A stretch of 36,330 bases of DNA from Pseudomonadota bacterium (lineage in GTDB: Bacteria; Pseudomonadota; Alphaproteobacteria; Sphingomonadales; SMXR01), in assembly GCA_022566215.1 (NCBI GenBank), contig JADFJJ010000016.1, forward strand, positions 1 to 36,330, written 5' to 3'. The translations under genes were made by a program, and so were the position numbers. Each line of letters begins with the position of its first letter. The stretch's first letter is position 1. Shown piece by piece: positions 20,803-29,012 of this stretch. Under the pieces are notes generated by a model. The model was not told where the DNA came from and searched no databases. It saw nothing but the letters and a program-made list of their open reading frames with translations.

Positions 20803-22116
20803 TCAAAATGCATTCTTTTGTGCGCGAATAGCCTTACTTACACGACCAAAGACTTCCTTCTCACTTAAGTCCTCATTGTATTTAAACTCTACAACTAAAA
20901 CGCCCGCTGCAGCCGCTTTTTTTCGCTTGAGAGCGTCACGCTTCTTGGTCTTTTGAAAGCCTTTCTCACCTCCAAATCGCTCGACCGGGCGATAATGCTG
21001 CAGTCCTTGGTACTCAATCGCCACCCTAACCTCTGGCATATAGATGTCAAAACGCATGGGCCTTAGCCATTTCGGGCTTGTCTCTCGCTCAATTTGATAC
21101 TGTGGGAATAACATTTTAATGATGCTGTCAAGATGCGTCTCAGAAACCCACCCTTCACCTATATGAGGAATTCCAAGACGATCACGAACAGCATTTTCTG
21201 CGTCCCTACAACTGATGTGAGAACGAATAGCCTCTGCCATAATATAGGGTCGATAATGCTTAATAACTGTACCCGCATACTTTTGATATGTGAGTGTCAA
21301 AGGAATTTCTCGACAAAAATGGCAGATGCCATTTCGATACTCAACCGACTGCAAATGTTTTTTAGCAGTGCGTAGACTTGAGCCTGGACCATGAGATGAA
21401 TTTAGAATTACATTTCTCTCTGTTTCCGAAGCATTTCCTAAGCCATGTCTTGTATCTGTTAAGAAATCAGGAATTTTGGCTTCCCACCTGAGCTTGCTCA
21501 CAGTTTCCATCACACCCCGAAAACATTCACATGTATATTCCACACCACAAATATTGCACGCCCATATTATGTAAAGAGAGCTGTTATTGTTACTAACTTT
21601 TGGGGTTAGAAAATGGAGGGGACAATCGCACGTATTAATTTGCTTTTCGTCAAACGGCAGTAGCTCTAAAGGCAACCAAAATCCTTGTGTCTTTATAAAA
21701 TATCTCTCCCGAGTTTTCATTGTCTTATGTCGTCGAATTTTTGGCAAACTTGGTACCCAACTACCATAACTGTAAAATCCACAGACAATTGGCTGTTCCA
21801 ATAGGAACTCATCCAATTCCATCCCGGGCGCAGTATCTAGTTGGAGATCAAATCGAGCTATTTGTACACCTCTCTTTTCGAGAACCTCACGTCCGATAAC
21901 CTGCAGTACATTGCCAAGGCCATCGTTAGATAGAGGAGAGGAAATATCAATGCGTGTTTTAACGAGGTCGTCGGCTAAACGCGTTTTAATACGGTCTTCA
22001 AACGCCGAAACAAGATCATCCATAAGCCGTTGTACAATGCCGGAGTCTGTGTAGGGTCGCGCAAGTGACAGTAAATCACCAAAATCATCAGACTTAAGTT
22101 TTACCGATAAGTGCAT
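20803..22116 (-). CDS. Cysteine-rich protein with C-terminal PD-(D/E)XK/VSR-like nuclease domain
   Basis: I do not recognise the 437-residue protein as a whole. Residues 1-110 have no visible motif. Cys pairs at 163/165, 187/190, 196/198 and 265/268 (NTCDC, CNIC, CECF, CHFC) suggest one or two zinc ribbons. From about residue 354 the segment RFDIYMPEVRVAIEYQGLQH with FGGEKGFQKTKKRDALKRKK and VVEFKY resembles the restriction-endonuclease-like fold: D357, E368 and Q370 would be the metal site. Zinc ribbon plus nuclease suggests DNA binding and cleavage, perhaps defence or repair, but no partner methylase or helicase is nearby. ATG 22116 has AAAGGGTGG just upstream. Base composition is visibly AT-richer than its neighbours, which suggests transfer. 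Confidence 0.6.
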   Translation of the reverse strand: MHLSVKLKSDDFGDLLSLARPYTDSGIVQRLMDDLVSAFEDRIKTRLADDLVKTRIDISSPLSNDGLGNVLQVIGREVLEKRGVQIARFDLQLDTAPGMELDEFLLEQPIVCGFYSYGSWVPSLPKIRRHKTMKTRERYFIKTQGFWLPLELLPFDEKQINTCDCPLHFLTPKVSNNNSSLYIIWACNICGVEYTCECFRGVMETVSKLRWEAKIPDFLTDTRHGLGNASETERNVILNSSHGPGSSLRTAKKHLQSVEYRNGICHFCREIPLTLTYQKYAGTVIKHYRPYIMAEAIRSHISCRDAENAVRDRLGIPHIGEGWVSETHLDSIIKMLFPQYQIERETSPKWLRPMRFDIYMPEVRVAIEYQGLQHYRPVERFGGEKGFQKTKKRDALKRKKAAAAGVLVVEFKYNEDLSEKEVFGRVSKAIRAQKNAF

Positions 22117-22173
22117 TTTCCACCCTTTAAATCAAAACTCTTTCAGTAGCATTAACAGTCTATATATTAAGAA

Positions 22174-23151
22174 CTAAATCAGGCCGCCCAGGGGTGAGGA
22201 CGGATCGGCGTAGCGGCGCATTCCCATCCGTCCGGCCAGGTAGGCTTTCCGGCCGGCGATCACCGCATGCTTCATGGCCTCAGCCATCAGCACCGGATCC
22301 TTGGCCTCGGCAATTGCGGTGTTCATCAAAACCCCGTCACAGCCCAGTTCCATGGCAATCGCGGCGTCTGAGGCGGTGCCGACCCCGGCGTCAACCAGCA
22401 CCGGCACTGTGCACGCTTCCACGATCAGACGGATGTTGACCCTGCTTTGCAGGCCGAGCCCTGAGCCGATCGGCGCGCCCAGCGGCATAATCGCTACGCA
22501 CCCCATATCCTCCAGCGTCCTAGCGGCGATCGGGTCATCGTTACAGTAAACCATCACCTTGAACCCTTCCCTGACAAGGACTTTGGTGGCCTCGAATGTC
22601 GCCGGCATGTTGGGATAGAGGGTTTTCTCATCGCCCAGCACCTCCAGCTTGACCAGATCCCAGCCGCCCGCTTCGCGCGCCAGGCGCAGCGTACGCAAGG
22701 CTTCCTCCGCGCTAAAGCACCCGGCGGTATTGGGCAGGTAGGTATATTTTTTGGGGTCCAGATAATCCGTCAGCATCGGCTGGCCGGGATCGGAGATGTT
22801 CACCCGCCGCACCGCCACCGTAATAATCTCGGCCCCCGAAGCCTCGACCGCGGCTTTGTTTTGTTCAAAGTCCTTATATTTCCCGGTGCCGACGATCAAC
22901 CGTGAGGAATATTCCTTATCCGCGACAATGAACGGATCATTGCCATGATCGCCGCCGCCGATGAAGTGGACAATTTCCAGCTCATCGCCAGGTTTGATAA
23001 CGACCTTATCAAAGGCCGACTTGGGAACAATCTCGCGGTTCCGCTCGAGCGCCACTTTTTTGTCATCGAGACCAAGACTGGCCAGAAACTGGCGTACCGA
23101 CAGGCCCTCCCCGGTGCTTTTTTTCTCGCCGTTTATGGTAATTTCAATCAC
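22174..23151 (-). CDS. thiG: Fused sulfur carrier ThiS - thiazole synthase ThiG
   Basis: A 325-residue fusion for the thiazole half of thiamine. Residues 1-67 are a ThiS ubiquitin-like fold ([20 protein letters not shown] to [10 protein letters not shown]). From about 72 a complete ThiG TIM barrel follows, with the Schiff-base Lys168 in LVKLEVLGD and the phosphate-binding segments PLGAPIGSG and [11 protein letters not shown]. Fusions of this type are annotated in other Proteobacteria. The Gly-Gly that must carry sulfur as a thiocarboxylate is internal here (residues 65-67), an unresolved mechanistic point. The start is GTG 23151 with AAGG about 11 nt upstream. It is divergent from aroQ. No TPP riboswitch is seen in the 85-bp gap. 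Confidence 0.92.
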   Translation of the reverse strand: MIEITINGEKKSTGEGLSVRQFLASLGLDDKKVALERNREIVPKSAFDKVVIKPGDELEIVHFIGGGDHGNDPFIVADKEYSSRLIVGTGKYKDFEQNKAAVEASGAEIITVAVRRVNISDPGQPMLTDYLDPKKYTYLPNTAGCFSAEEALRTLRLAREAGGWDLVKLEVLGDEKTLYPNMPATFEATKVLVREGFKVMVYCNDDPIAARTLEDMGCVAIMPLGAPIGSGLGLQSRVNIRLIVEACTVPVLVDAGVGTASDAAIAMELGCDGVLMNTAIAEAKDPVLMAEAMKHAVIAGRKAYLAGRMGMRRYADPSSPLGGLI

Positions 23152-23236
23152 GTCCGGGCTGCCTTGTATTCTTCTGAGTTTAAGGGGAAATCCGCTTTCC
23201 TCCTCTTCATATAGGCTCTATACATTGAACACTTCA

Positions 23237-23686
23237 ATGGTCAAAAACAAAAATAAGACGGTATTTGTCCTCAATGGACCAAACCTGAACCTGCTGGGCG
23301 CCCGCCAGCCGGAAATCTATGGCGCGGACACTTTAAAGGATATTGAAAAGGCTCTTAAAGCCCAGGCAAAGTCCCTGGGGCTGGCGCTCGAATTCCGCCA
23401 ATCCAACCATGAGGGGGAACTGGTCGACTGGTGCCAGGAAGCGGCCCGGGAGGCGGCCGGCGTGATTATCAACGCCGGCGGCTACAGCCACACCTCGGTG
23501 GCCATCCGGGATGCGCTTGAGGCGCTGGAGATTCCGGTGGTGGAAGTGCATCTGTCAAACATTTACGCCCGGGAGGATTTTCGCCATACTTCGCTGATCA
23601 GCGCCGTTGCGGCGGCGACAATTTGCGGGTTTGGCGCCCAAGGGTACCATTTTGCACTTGAAGGTTTGGCAGGAAAGCTGACATAA
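23237..23686 (+). CDS. aroQ: Type II 3-dehydroquinate dehydratase
   Basis: A 149-residue type II dehydroquinase, which dehydrates 3-dehydroquinate in the shikimate pathway. Signatures are [20 protein letters not shown] (active-site Arg and Tyr), [26 protein letters not shown] (catalytic His) and [21 protein letters not shown] 23237 gives the normal family length; the frame extends upstream to 22961 but only antisense to thiG. No strong ribosome site is seen. It heads the conserved order aroQ-accB-accC. Confidence 0.95.
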   Translation: MVKNKNKTVFVLNGPNLNLLGARQPEIYGADTLKDIEKALKAQAKSLGLALEFRQSNHEGELVDWCQEAAREAAGVIINAGGYSHTSVAIRDALEALEIPVVEVHLSNIYAREDFRHTSLISAVAAATICGFGAQGYHFALEGLAGKLT

Positions 23687-23726
23687 GGGTCACATTGAAT
23701 TCTAACCGGCCGGGGAGCTGAAAAAT

Positions 23727-24206
23727 ATGGTCAGCGCGAAAGACGCCAAGGGTAAGTCGATGAAGGACGCCAAAGCCCGGATCAAGGAGTTGTCCAAGCT
23801 TCTTGGCGAAAACAACCTGTCTGAAATTGAGATGGAACAGGATGGCCTGAGAATTCGGGTTTCGCGCGCTGGCGGCGCCGTCCTCACGCCGGCCGCGGGC
23901 ACCGCCGGAGGGGCCCCCAGGGAAGCAGAGTCCGAGCCGGGCAAACCCGCTAAATATGACCCCCGCGACCACCCGGGATGCCTCAAATCGCCGATGGTCG
24001 GAACCGTTTTCATAGCTCCTGAACCAGGCGCCGATGCCTTTGTCTCGGTCGGCGATACAGTCAAGAAAGGCCAGACGCTTTTTATTATCGAGGCGATGAA
24101 GGTGATGAACCAGATCGGCGCCCACCGGGACGGCAAGATCAAGGAAATCCTGATCACCGACGCCCAGCCGGTGGAATTTGACCAACCGCTTGCGGTAATC
24201 GAATAA
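23727..24206 (+). CDS. accB: Biotin carboxyl carrier protein of acetyl-CoA carboxylase
   Basis: A 159-residue AccB carrying the biotin that shuttles CO2 from AccC to the carboxyltransferase, the first step of fatty-acid synthesis. The N-terminal helical region (residues 13-48), an Ala/Pro-rich linker (about 50-80) and the biotinyl domain with K125 in IEAMKVMNQIG are all present. GGGGAG precedes the ATG. It is 40 nt after aroQ and 21 nt before accC, so it is co-transcribed with accC. Confidence 0.96.
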   Translation: MVSAKDAKGKSMKDAKARIKELSKLLGENNLSEIEMEQDGLRIRVSRAGGAVLTPAAGTAGGAPREAESEPGKPAKYDPRDHPGCLKSPMVGTVFIAPEPGADAFVSVGDTVKKGQTLFIIEAMKVMNQIGAHRDGKIKEILITDAQPVEFDQPLAVIE

Positions 24207-24227
24207 GCGGATCCGGAATAATTCCAG

Positions 24228-25574
24228 ATGTTTGAAAAAATCCTTATTGCCAACCGCGGCGAGATTGCCCTCCGGATTCACCGGGCGTGCCATGAAATGG
24301 GCATCAAGACGGTGGCGGTCCATTCCACCGCCGATGCCGACGCCATGCACGTGCGGCTGGCGGATGAAAGTATTTGTATCGGCCCGCCGCCCTCCGCGGA
24401 CAGTTATCTGAACATGCCGGCGATCATTTCCGCGGCGGAGATCACCGGCGCCGACGCTATTCACCCGGGCTACGGGTTCCTGTCGGAGAATGCCAGATTC
24501 GCCGATATCGTCACCGAACACAAAATTGTATTTATCGGCCCCAAGGGAGACCATATCCGTCTGATGGGGGACAAGATCGCCGCTAAAGAAGCCGTCCGGA
24601 AGCTGGGCATTCCGGTGGTTCCGGGCTCTGAAGGCGAGCTCAAGGACGCCAACCATGCAGTCAGGATCGCCAAGGAGATCGGCTTCCCGGTGCTGATCAA
24701 GGCGGCGGCCGGCGGCGGCGGCCGGGGCATGAAGGTGGCTCGCTCGGAAGATCAGGTGGCAAACGCCTTTCGCGCCGCCCGCACCGAAGCCAAAGCGGCC
24801 TTCGGGGATGATGTCGTGTACATGGAAAAATTCTTGCAGAATCCGCGCCATATCGAGTTTCAGGTGCTGGCCGATTCCTTTGGCAATGCGGTCCATTTGG
24901 GGGAGCGCGATTGTTCCCTGCAGCGGCGTCACCAAAAGGTTATCGAGGAGGCCCCCTCACCCGCGCTGAATGACGACCAGCGCCGGGAAATGGGTGAAAT
25001 ATGCGTGAATGCGATTCTTAAATTAGGTTATCTGGGGGCCGGGACGATCGAGTTTTTATATGAGGATGGTAAATTTTATTTCATCGAAATGAACACCCGC
25101 CTGCAGGTCGAACACCCGGTCACGGAAATGATTACCGGGCTCGATCTGGTGCGCCAGCAAATCCGCATCGCGGCCGGAGAAGAGCTTCCGTTCAAGCAGC
25201 AGGACATCCGTTTTTCGGGCCATGCAATCGAGTGCCGGATCAACGCCGAGGACCCCCTGACATTTGCCCCCTCGCCGGGTAAAGTGACCGATTACCACCC
25301 GCCCGGCGGACTTGATGTCCGGGTCGATTCCGCCCTTTATTCAGGGTATACCGTCCCGCCCAATTACGACAGCCTGATCTCCAAACTGGTGGTCCACGGC
25401 AACACCCGCGAAGGTTGCTTGATGCGCCTCAGGCGTTCGCTGGAGGAATACGTCATCGGCGGCATCAAAAACACCATCCCGCTGCACCAGATGCTGATCG
25501 CCAACCCTGATTTTATCAATGGCGAGTATAACATCCACTGGCTGGAAAATTTCCTGGAAAATTACGGCGAATAA
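24228..25574 (+). CDS. accC: Biotin carboxylase of acetyl-CoA carboxylase
   Basis: A 448-residue ATP-grasp enzyme that carboxylates biotin on AccB with bicarbonate and ATP. The N-terminal fold starts [20 protein letters not shown]. The Gly-rich ATP loop is [13 protein letters not shown]. Active-site elements [15 protein letters not shown] and the C-terminal domain ([10 protein letters not shown]) are intact, and the length is normal. It is followed by a repeat-filled gap before aat. Confidence 0.97.
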   Translation: MFEKILIANRGEIALRIHRACHEMGIKTVAVHSTADADAMHVRLADESICIGPPPSADSYLNMPAIISAAEITGADAIHPGYGFLSENARFADIVTEHKIVFIGPKGDHIRLMGDKIAAKEAVRKLGIPVVPGSEGELKDANHAVRIAKEIGFPVLIKAAAGGGGRGMKVARSEDQVANAFRAARTEAKAAFGDDVVYMEKFLQNPRHIEFQVLADSFGNAVHLGERDCSLQRRHQKVIEEAPSPALNDDQRREMGEICVNAILKLGYLGAGTIEFLYEDGKFYFIEMNTRLQVEHPVTEMITGLDLVRQQIRIAAGEELPFKQQDIRFSGHAIECRINAEDPLTFAPSPGKVTDYHPPGGLDVRVDSALYSGYTVPPNYDSLISKLVVHGNTREGCLMRLRRSLEEYVIGGIKNTIPLHQMLIANPDFINGEYNIHWLENFLENYGE

Positions 25575-25618
25575 AAGATCGTTTGTTCCGATTTCGAATT
25601 TCAAGTTCCCAATTCCTT

Positions 25619-25757
25619 GCCACCCCCTCACCCCACCCCTCTCCCACGGCCTGTCCGCCATAGCCTTTGGCGACGGCGGAAGGGGAGAGGGAGTAAAAGA
25701 ATGCTTCGCTTGAATCCCCTCTCCCTTGATGGGAGAGGGTAGGGTGAGGGTGGAATA
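25619..25757. repeat. Composite inverted repeat with a nested palindrome
   Basis: This is the same family as the element at 9709-9813. The right part (about 25713-25752), read in reverse, matches the left part of that element almost base for base (CCCTCACCCTACCCTCTCCC, then ATCAAGGGAGAGGGGAT). The left hairpin has a different loop: 25651-25680 carries a second small palindrome, TCCGCC...GGCGGA, between the CTCTCCCAC and GGGGAGAGG arms. It fills most of the accC-aat gap and should not interrupt a gene. Confidence 0.8.
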
Positions 25758-25785
25758 AATAAACAATGTTAAACTCAAACAAATT

Positions 25786-26451
25786 ATGGTTAAAAAAACC
25801 ATGACCGTCCTTACCACAAAACACCTGCTGGAAGCCTACCGCTGCGGCATCTTTCCGATGGCTGAGACGCGCGACAGTGAGGAGTTGTTCTGGGTCGAGC
25901 CGAAGTTGCGTGGGATCCTTCCCTTGGGCGGGTTCCACATGCCCAGGGAGCTGAAAAAACTCATTAAGAAAGAGCGCTTCCGGGTCACTGTCAACAAAGC
26001 CTTCCTGAAGGTCATGCGGCTCTGTGGCTCACCGGCAGCGGGACGGGAGGAGACCTGGATCAACGAGGATATCCTGGCGCTTTACGGCCAACTGCACGAG
26101 CAAGGGCACGCTCACTCAATCGAGGTCTGGGAGATGGGGGAGCTGGCCGGCGGTCTTTACGGGGTGGCGATTGGCGGAGCATTTTGCGGGGAAAGCATGT
26201 TTTACCTGAAAACCGGGGCCAGCAAGGTGGCCCTGGCCTACACCGTGGCACGGCTGAAGGCGGGCGGATTTGTCCTGTTTGATGTCCAGTTCCTGACCGG
26301 ACATCTGAAACGCTTCGGAGCAATCGAGGTCGACCAGGATGAATATTTGAGAAGACTGCAGGAAGCCCTGAAGATAACCCCCAACTTCTATTCACTCCCG
26401 GAGGCGGTGTCTGTGGAAGAGGTTTTGCAGCTGATCGCCCAGACATCATAA
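25786..26451 (+). CDS. aat: Leucyl/phenylalanyl-tRNA-protein transferase
   Basis: A 221-residue Aat that adds Leu or Phe to N-terminal Arg/Lys of proteins, marking them for ClpS/ClpAP (bacterial N-end rule). Family segments are LLEAYRCGIFPMAE, LFWVEPKLRGILPL, GGLYGVAIGGAFCGESMFY, ASKVALAYTVARLKAGGFVLFDVQF and HLKRFGAIEVD. ATG 25801 is an alternative start five codons in; neither has a clear ribosome site. Its last 64 nt overlap the end of the converging DUF2155 gene. Confidence 0.95.
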   Translation: MVKKTMTVLTTKHLLEAYRCGIFPMAETRDSEELFWVEPKLRGILPLGGFHMPRELKKLIKKERFRVTVNKAFLKVMRLCGSPAAGREETWINEDILALYGQLHEQGHAHSIEVWEMGELAGGLYGVAIGGAFCGESMFYLKTGASKVALAYTVARLKAGGFVLFDVQFLTGHLKRFGAIEVDQDEYLRRLQEALKITPNFYSLPEAVSVEEVLQLIAQTS

Positions 26452-26801
26452 ACCGCGTGCTCCAGGGCATTGAGCGCCGGCGACGAGGCCAGCATCCAGC
26501 CGGTGAACACCCGAACCTCGGCGCCGTCGGCCAGGACATCATCAATCTCGAGGAAAATATAGGTTTCCGGCGTCTCTTCCGGCGGGCGCGAATAACAGAA
26601 CCGGGCGGCGATCCGGAGGGTTCCAAATTTAACCCGCCTGCCCAGCGGCAGCTGCAGTTCGGTAATCCGTGCGGTAATTTTATCAAGCGCCCCGACCACG
26701 GCGGTTTGCGGCTCTTCAGGCTGCCCTTGGGCGGTGGCGGTGAAATTTACAGCCAACATGGCTGCAGCCAAAAACAGGACTTTTAAGGGGGATACAGTCA
26801 T
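26388..26801 (-). CDS. DUF2155 exported protein
   Basis: A 137-residue protein with a signal peptide (to about residue 25, FTATAQG). The body matches DUF2155, a family found mainly in Alphaproteobacteria: DKITARITELQLPLGRRVKF, LRIAARFCYSRPPEETPET, FTGWMLASSPALNALEHAVYDVWAISCK. Two Cys (in FCYSR and SCK) may form a disulfide. Function is unknown. It follows mlaD by 11 nt and is conserved beside it and aat, so an envelope role is plausible. It converges with and overlaps aat by 64 nt. Confidence 0.88.
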   Translation of the reverse strand: MTVSPLKVLFLAAAMLAVNFTATAQGQPEEPQTAVVGALDKITARITELQLPLGRRVKFGTLRIAARFCYSRPPEETPETYIFLEIDDVLADGAEVRVFTGWMLASSPALNALEHAVYDVWAISCKTSSTDTASGSE

Positions 26802-26812
26802 CGGGGCCAGAC

Positions 26813-27283
26813 TTACTTTTCGTCCCCGTCCTTGTCCTGATCATCACCGGCGCTGAAAATCTCCCGGCCGATCAGGTCGATGACATCAATCGACCCCTGG
26901 GTGAATTCGATTTCATCACCGTCCTCAAGATACTCATCATCGCCGCCCGGCTCGAGCGACAGGTAACGGCCCCCCAAAAGACTTTCCGAGCGGATTTTCG
27001 CGGAGGTATCCGCCGGCAGTCTGACCTTGGGATCAATCGAAAGCTTAAGCACCGCCTGGTATGTTTCAAGGTCAACTTCCTGAGCGATGATGGTCCCGAC
27101 CTTGATGCCGCCAATGCGCACATCGCCGCCGACATTGAGGCCGTCAACCCGGTCAAACCTGGCGCTTAGGGAGTAGCCTTCAACCTTGCCAAACTCGGTG
27201 GTTTTGTAGGTGAACATGAAAAACCACGCCGCCACCACCAGAACGGCGGCTCCGATCAGCGCTTCGACGAGGTTGTTCTTCAT
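26813..27283 (-). CDS. mlaD: MlaD-like MCE-domain lipid transport protein
   Basis: A 156-residue periplasmic lipid-shuttle subunit anchored by one helix (residues about 7-27), followed by an MCE domain (YSLSARFDRVDGLNVGGDVRIGGIKVG, LSIDPKVRLPADTSAKIRSES, LLGGRYLSLEPGG). MlaD forms a hexamer on the MlaFEB ABC transporter and helps keep outer-membrane lipid asymmetry. The other mla genes are not in this window; in Alphaproteobacteria mlaD is commonly separate, next to NDUFA12 as here. The acidic C-terminus is probably flexible. Confidence 0.9.
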   Translation of the reverse strand: MKNNLVEALIGAAVLVVAAWFFMFTYKTTEFGKVEGYSLSARFDRVDGLNVGGDVRIGGIKVGTIIAQEVDLETYQAVLKLSIDPKVRLPADTSAKIRSESLLGGRYLSLEPGGDDEYLEDGDEIEFTQGSIDVIDLIGREIFSAGDDQDKDGDEK

Positions 27284-27295
27284 GGCGCTCCCTTT

Positions 27296-27676
27296 TTAAG
27301 GTTTCCAGGCCTCGTAGTCGCCGGTGGCAGGATGGCGCTGGCCTTCCCGGGTCAGGCTTCCGGGTGGAAAATAGGCGCCGCCAGTGCCGGTCAGGTTGGC
27401 CTTGTGGGGCTTTTCCCAGGGTTTGACCTTGGGCGGGTTGACAGTCGGCGGCTCCGCCACCGTTTTATGAAGCCAGCCATGCCATTCAGCGGGTACCCGT
27501 GAGGCCTCAACTATACCGTTATAAATCACCCAGCGGCGTTTGCCGTCCCTGGTCTGGTAATAGGTATTGCCCTGCCCGTCCTGGCCGACCTTTTTGCCTT
27601 TCAGCCTGGTGTAGAGCAGGGTGCCGATGGTGGCGTCCTGCCACCAGATGAATATCTGCTTGATGAACTTCAACAT
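27296..27676 (-). CDS. NADH:ubiquinone oxidoreductase subunit NDUFA12 family
   Basis: A 126-residue homologue of the mitochondrial complex I accessory subunit NDUFA12 (B17.2), known in bacteria mainly from Alphaproteobacteria. Signature segments are FIWWQDATIGTLLYTRLKGKKVGQD, GNTYYQTRDGKRRWVIYNG, EASRVPAEWHGWLH and GSLTREGQRHPATGDYEAW. ATG 27676 (MLKFIKQ) is the family start, although the frame extends upstream to 27748. It is 12 nt upstream of mlaD and probably its operon partner, although the functions are not obviously linked. Confidence 0.93.
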   Translation of the reverse strand: MLKFIKQIFIWWQDATIGTLLYTRLKGKKVGQDGQGNTYYQTRDGKRRWVIYNGIVEASRVPAEWHGWLHKTVAEPPTVNPPKVKPWEKPHKANLTGTGGAYFPPGSLTREGQRHPATGDYEAWKP

Positions 27677-28116
27677 GATTCTCTTGTGCCCTAGATTTGC
27701 GCCAATTCCAAGGCTGGTCTTAGCATACCGAATAGCTTTTGCAAACACACTGAGGGGATGATTTTCGGCCCGCTCATGGTTTAAAATCCGATCCAGTCCG
27801 CCGACGACGATTTCACCTCCGGCGGTTATTCCGGCGGCCGCTTATTTACTCAATGGGGATAACGCGCTCAGATGCCGCACCCATTACTTGGCTTGAAATC
27901 ATTTTTATGTGTAAATCACGTATTTATTGTTCAAAAGACTAATTTTTAATAAAAGTTTAGATTGTTTTATCACCTATACTTGTGGTTTTATTTTATTTTC
28001 CAGTATTTTAGTCTATGATAGGTTTGTTACTTGTTTATTGGAGATAGACAAAGAAATTAATAAAATCCTATATTTAACCAATTTTTACCCTTGGGGAATA
28101 ATAAGAGGCGACGGCG
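27677..28116. other. 440-bp divergent intergenic region upstream of luxR
   Basis: No gene is accepted here. The NDUFA12-proximal part is GC-rich, with an inverted pair CCGCCG...CGGCGG near 27798-27825. From about 27890 it becomes very AT-rich. TATACT at 27975-27980 is a good -10 candidate with no matching -35, as expected for an activator-dependent promoter. A second candidate is TTGTTC (near 27928) with TAAAAG 17 nt later. No convincing lux box was found. AAGAGG precedes the luxR ATG. Confidence 0.4.
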
Positions 28117-28875
28117 ATGGCGTATGCAGTTTCAGATTATTTAAACGAAATAGAAAAGCTGGATGACCTCAATTCGCTTAAAATCTTGACCTCTAAAATT
28201 TTAAACGATTACGGTTTTGACAAGTTCAGCTATATTGGTTTTAACGCCCGCCGGGAAATCAATCACAAAACCAACGAATCGGCTTTTATCCGCTCCAGTT
28301 TAGTGCAATCCACTTTTCCAAAGAACTGGATTGAACATTATGACAAAAATTCATTTCTTTATATTGACCCCTTAATTTCTAGCGCCAAATCGAGTCTTTT
28401 ACCTTTTCGCTGGCACGGAGAAGAGAAGATCGATAAGGTTTCCCGCGCTCAACGGCGAGTTTTTGAGGAGGGGAAAAGCTTTGGCATTAAGAGAGGTGTG
28501 GTCATTCCAATTCATGCCCCGGGCGGGGATTTTGCCACAATGGCGCTGGCAACCGATGATTCCAGGAAAAATATGGAAACGCTCTGGCAGGCCAAAAAGC
28601 ACGATTTGCATCTCATCGGCCTCTATTTTCACGCCACTGTCTGGGAAAATGTACTGCAGCGGAAAATAAAGCCGACCCCTGCCCTGACACCAAGGGAACT
28701 GCAATGCCTGGAGTGGTCGGCACGGGGGAAAACCCTCTGGGAAGTATCAAAAATCCTGGGAATCTCGGAAGCCACATCCAAAACGCACTTGCGTGGCGCC
28801 ATGCGAAAACTCGACACCTTCAATAAAACACATGCCGTTTCCAAGGCGGTGGTTCACGGCCTCATTTCTGTATGA
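28117..28875 (+). CDS. luxR: LuxR-family AHL-responsive transcription regulator
   Basis: A 252-residue quorum-sensing regulator. The autoinducer-binding domain (about 10-165) keeps all six invariant residues at TraR spacing: W71, Y75, D84, P85, W99 and G127 (TraR W57, Y61, D70, P71, W85, G113). The C-terminal LuxR HTH (about 187-245) reads LTPRELQCLEWSARGKTLWEV, with EATSKTHLRGAMRKL as recognition region. It is therefore expected to bind a true N-acyl homoserine lactone. It lies 142 nt upstream of luxI on the same strand and is the natural regulator of the operon that follows. AAGAGG lies 8 nt before the ATG. Confidence 0.95.
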   Translation: MAYAVSDYLNEIEKLDDLNSLKILTSKILNDYGFDKFSYIGFNARREINHKTNESAFIRSSLVQSTFPKNWIEHYDKNSFLYIDPLISSAKSSLLPFRWHGEEKIDKVSRAQRRVFEEGKSFGIKRGVVIPIHAPGGDFATMALATDDSRKNMETLWQAKKHDLHLIGLYFHATVWENVLQRKIKPTPALTPRELQCLEWSARGKTLWEVSKILGISEATSKTHLRGAMRKLDTFNKTHAVSKAVVHGLISV

Positions 28876-28939
28876 TCACAGGTTACTTTAATTTGACCAA
28901 AACTCATCCGCGGTAAGACAATCTTACACATTATCTGAG

Positions 28940-28973
28940 ATTTTTACCTCCACCTTTTGGGGGAGGTGAAAAT
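28940..28973. promoter_or_regulatory. Long dyad between luxR and luxI (terminator or operator)
   Basis: ATTTTTACCTCCACC and GGGGGAGGTGAAAAT pair around a TTTT loop (13 Watson-Crick pairs, one G-U and one A/G mismatch). The inner 22 bp begin ACCT and end AGGT, as the V. fischeri lux box does, but lack its CTG/CAG core. Without a T-run after it, it may be a weak terminator between luxR and luxI or a regulator site. Which one is unresolved. Confidence 0.45.
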
Positions 28974-28991
28974 TTTCCCGTTCTGGTTTCT

Positions 28992-29012
28992 AATCCCTCC
29001 TTAAAAGGGATT
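28992..29012 (+). promoter_or_regulatory. Hairpin masking the luxI ribosome binding site
   Basis: AATCCCT (28992-28998) pairs perfectly with AGGGATT (29006-29012) around a 7-nt loop. The second arm contains the luxI Shine-Dalgarno AAGGGA, which is 7-8 nt before the GTG start at 29018. If it forms in RNA it would limit luxI translation, and it could be relieved by heat, a protein or an sRNA. The pairing is seen; the control role is inferred. Confidence 0.45.

Noticed and set aside
23152-23236. TPP riboswitch upstream of the thiS-thiG fusion
   Set aside because: The gap is 85 bp and shared with aroQ; no CUGAGA/ACYUGA core elements are present on the thiG strand.
23598-24935. 445-codon minus-strand frame over accB and accC
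   Set aside because: Antisense shadow in GC-rich coding DNA; accB and accC are unambiguous on the plus strand.
27927-28166. 79-codon frame running into luxR
   Set aside because: Overlaps luxR in another frame, begins in very AT-rich DNA, has no ribosome site and no family features.
28868-28881. CTGT-N6-ACAG lux-box-like dyad at the luxR stop
   Set aside because: Half-site spacing is two bases shorter than CTG-N10-CAG and inner positions are not symmetrical; it also overlaps the luxR coding end.
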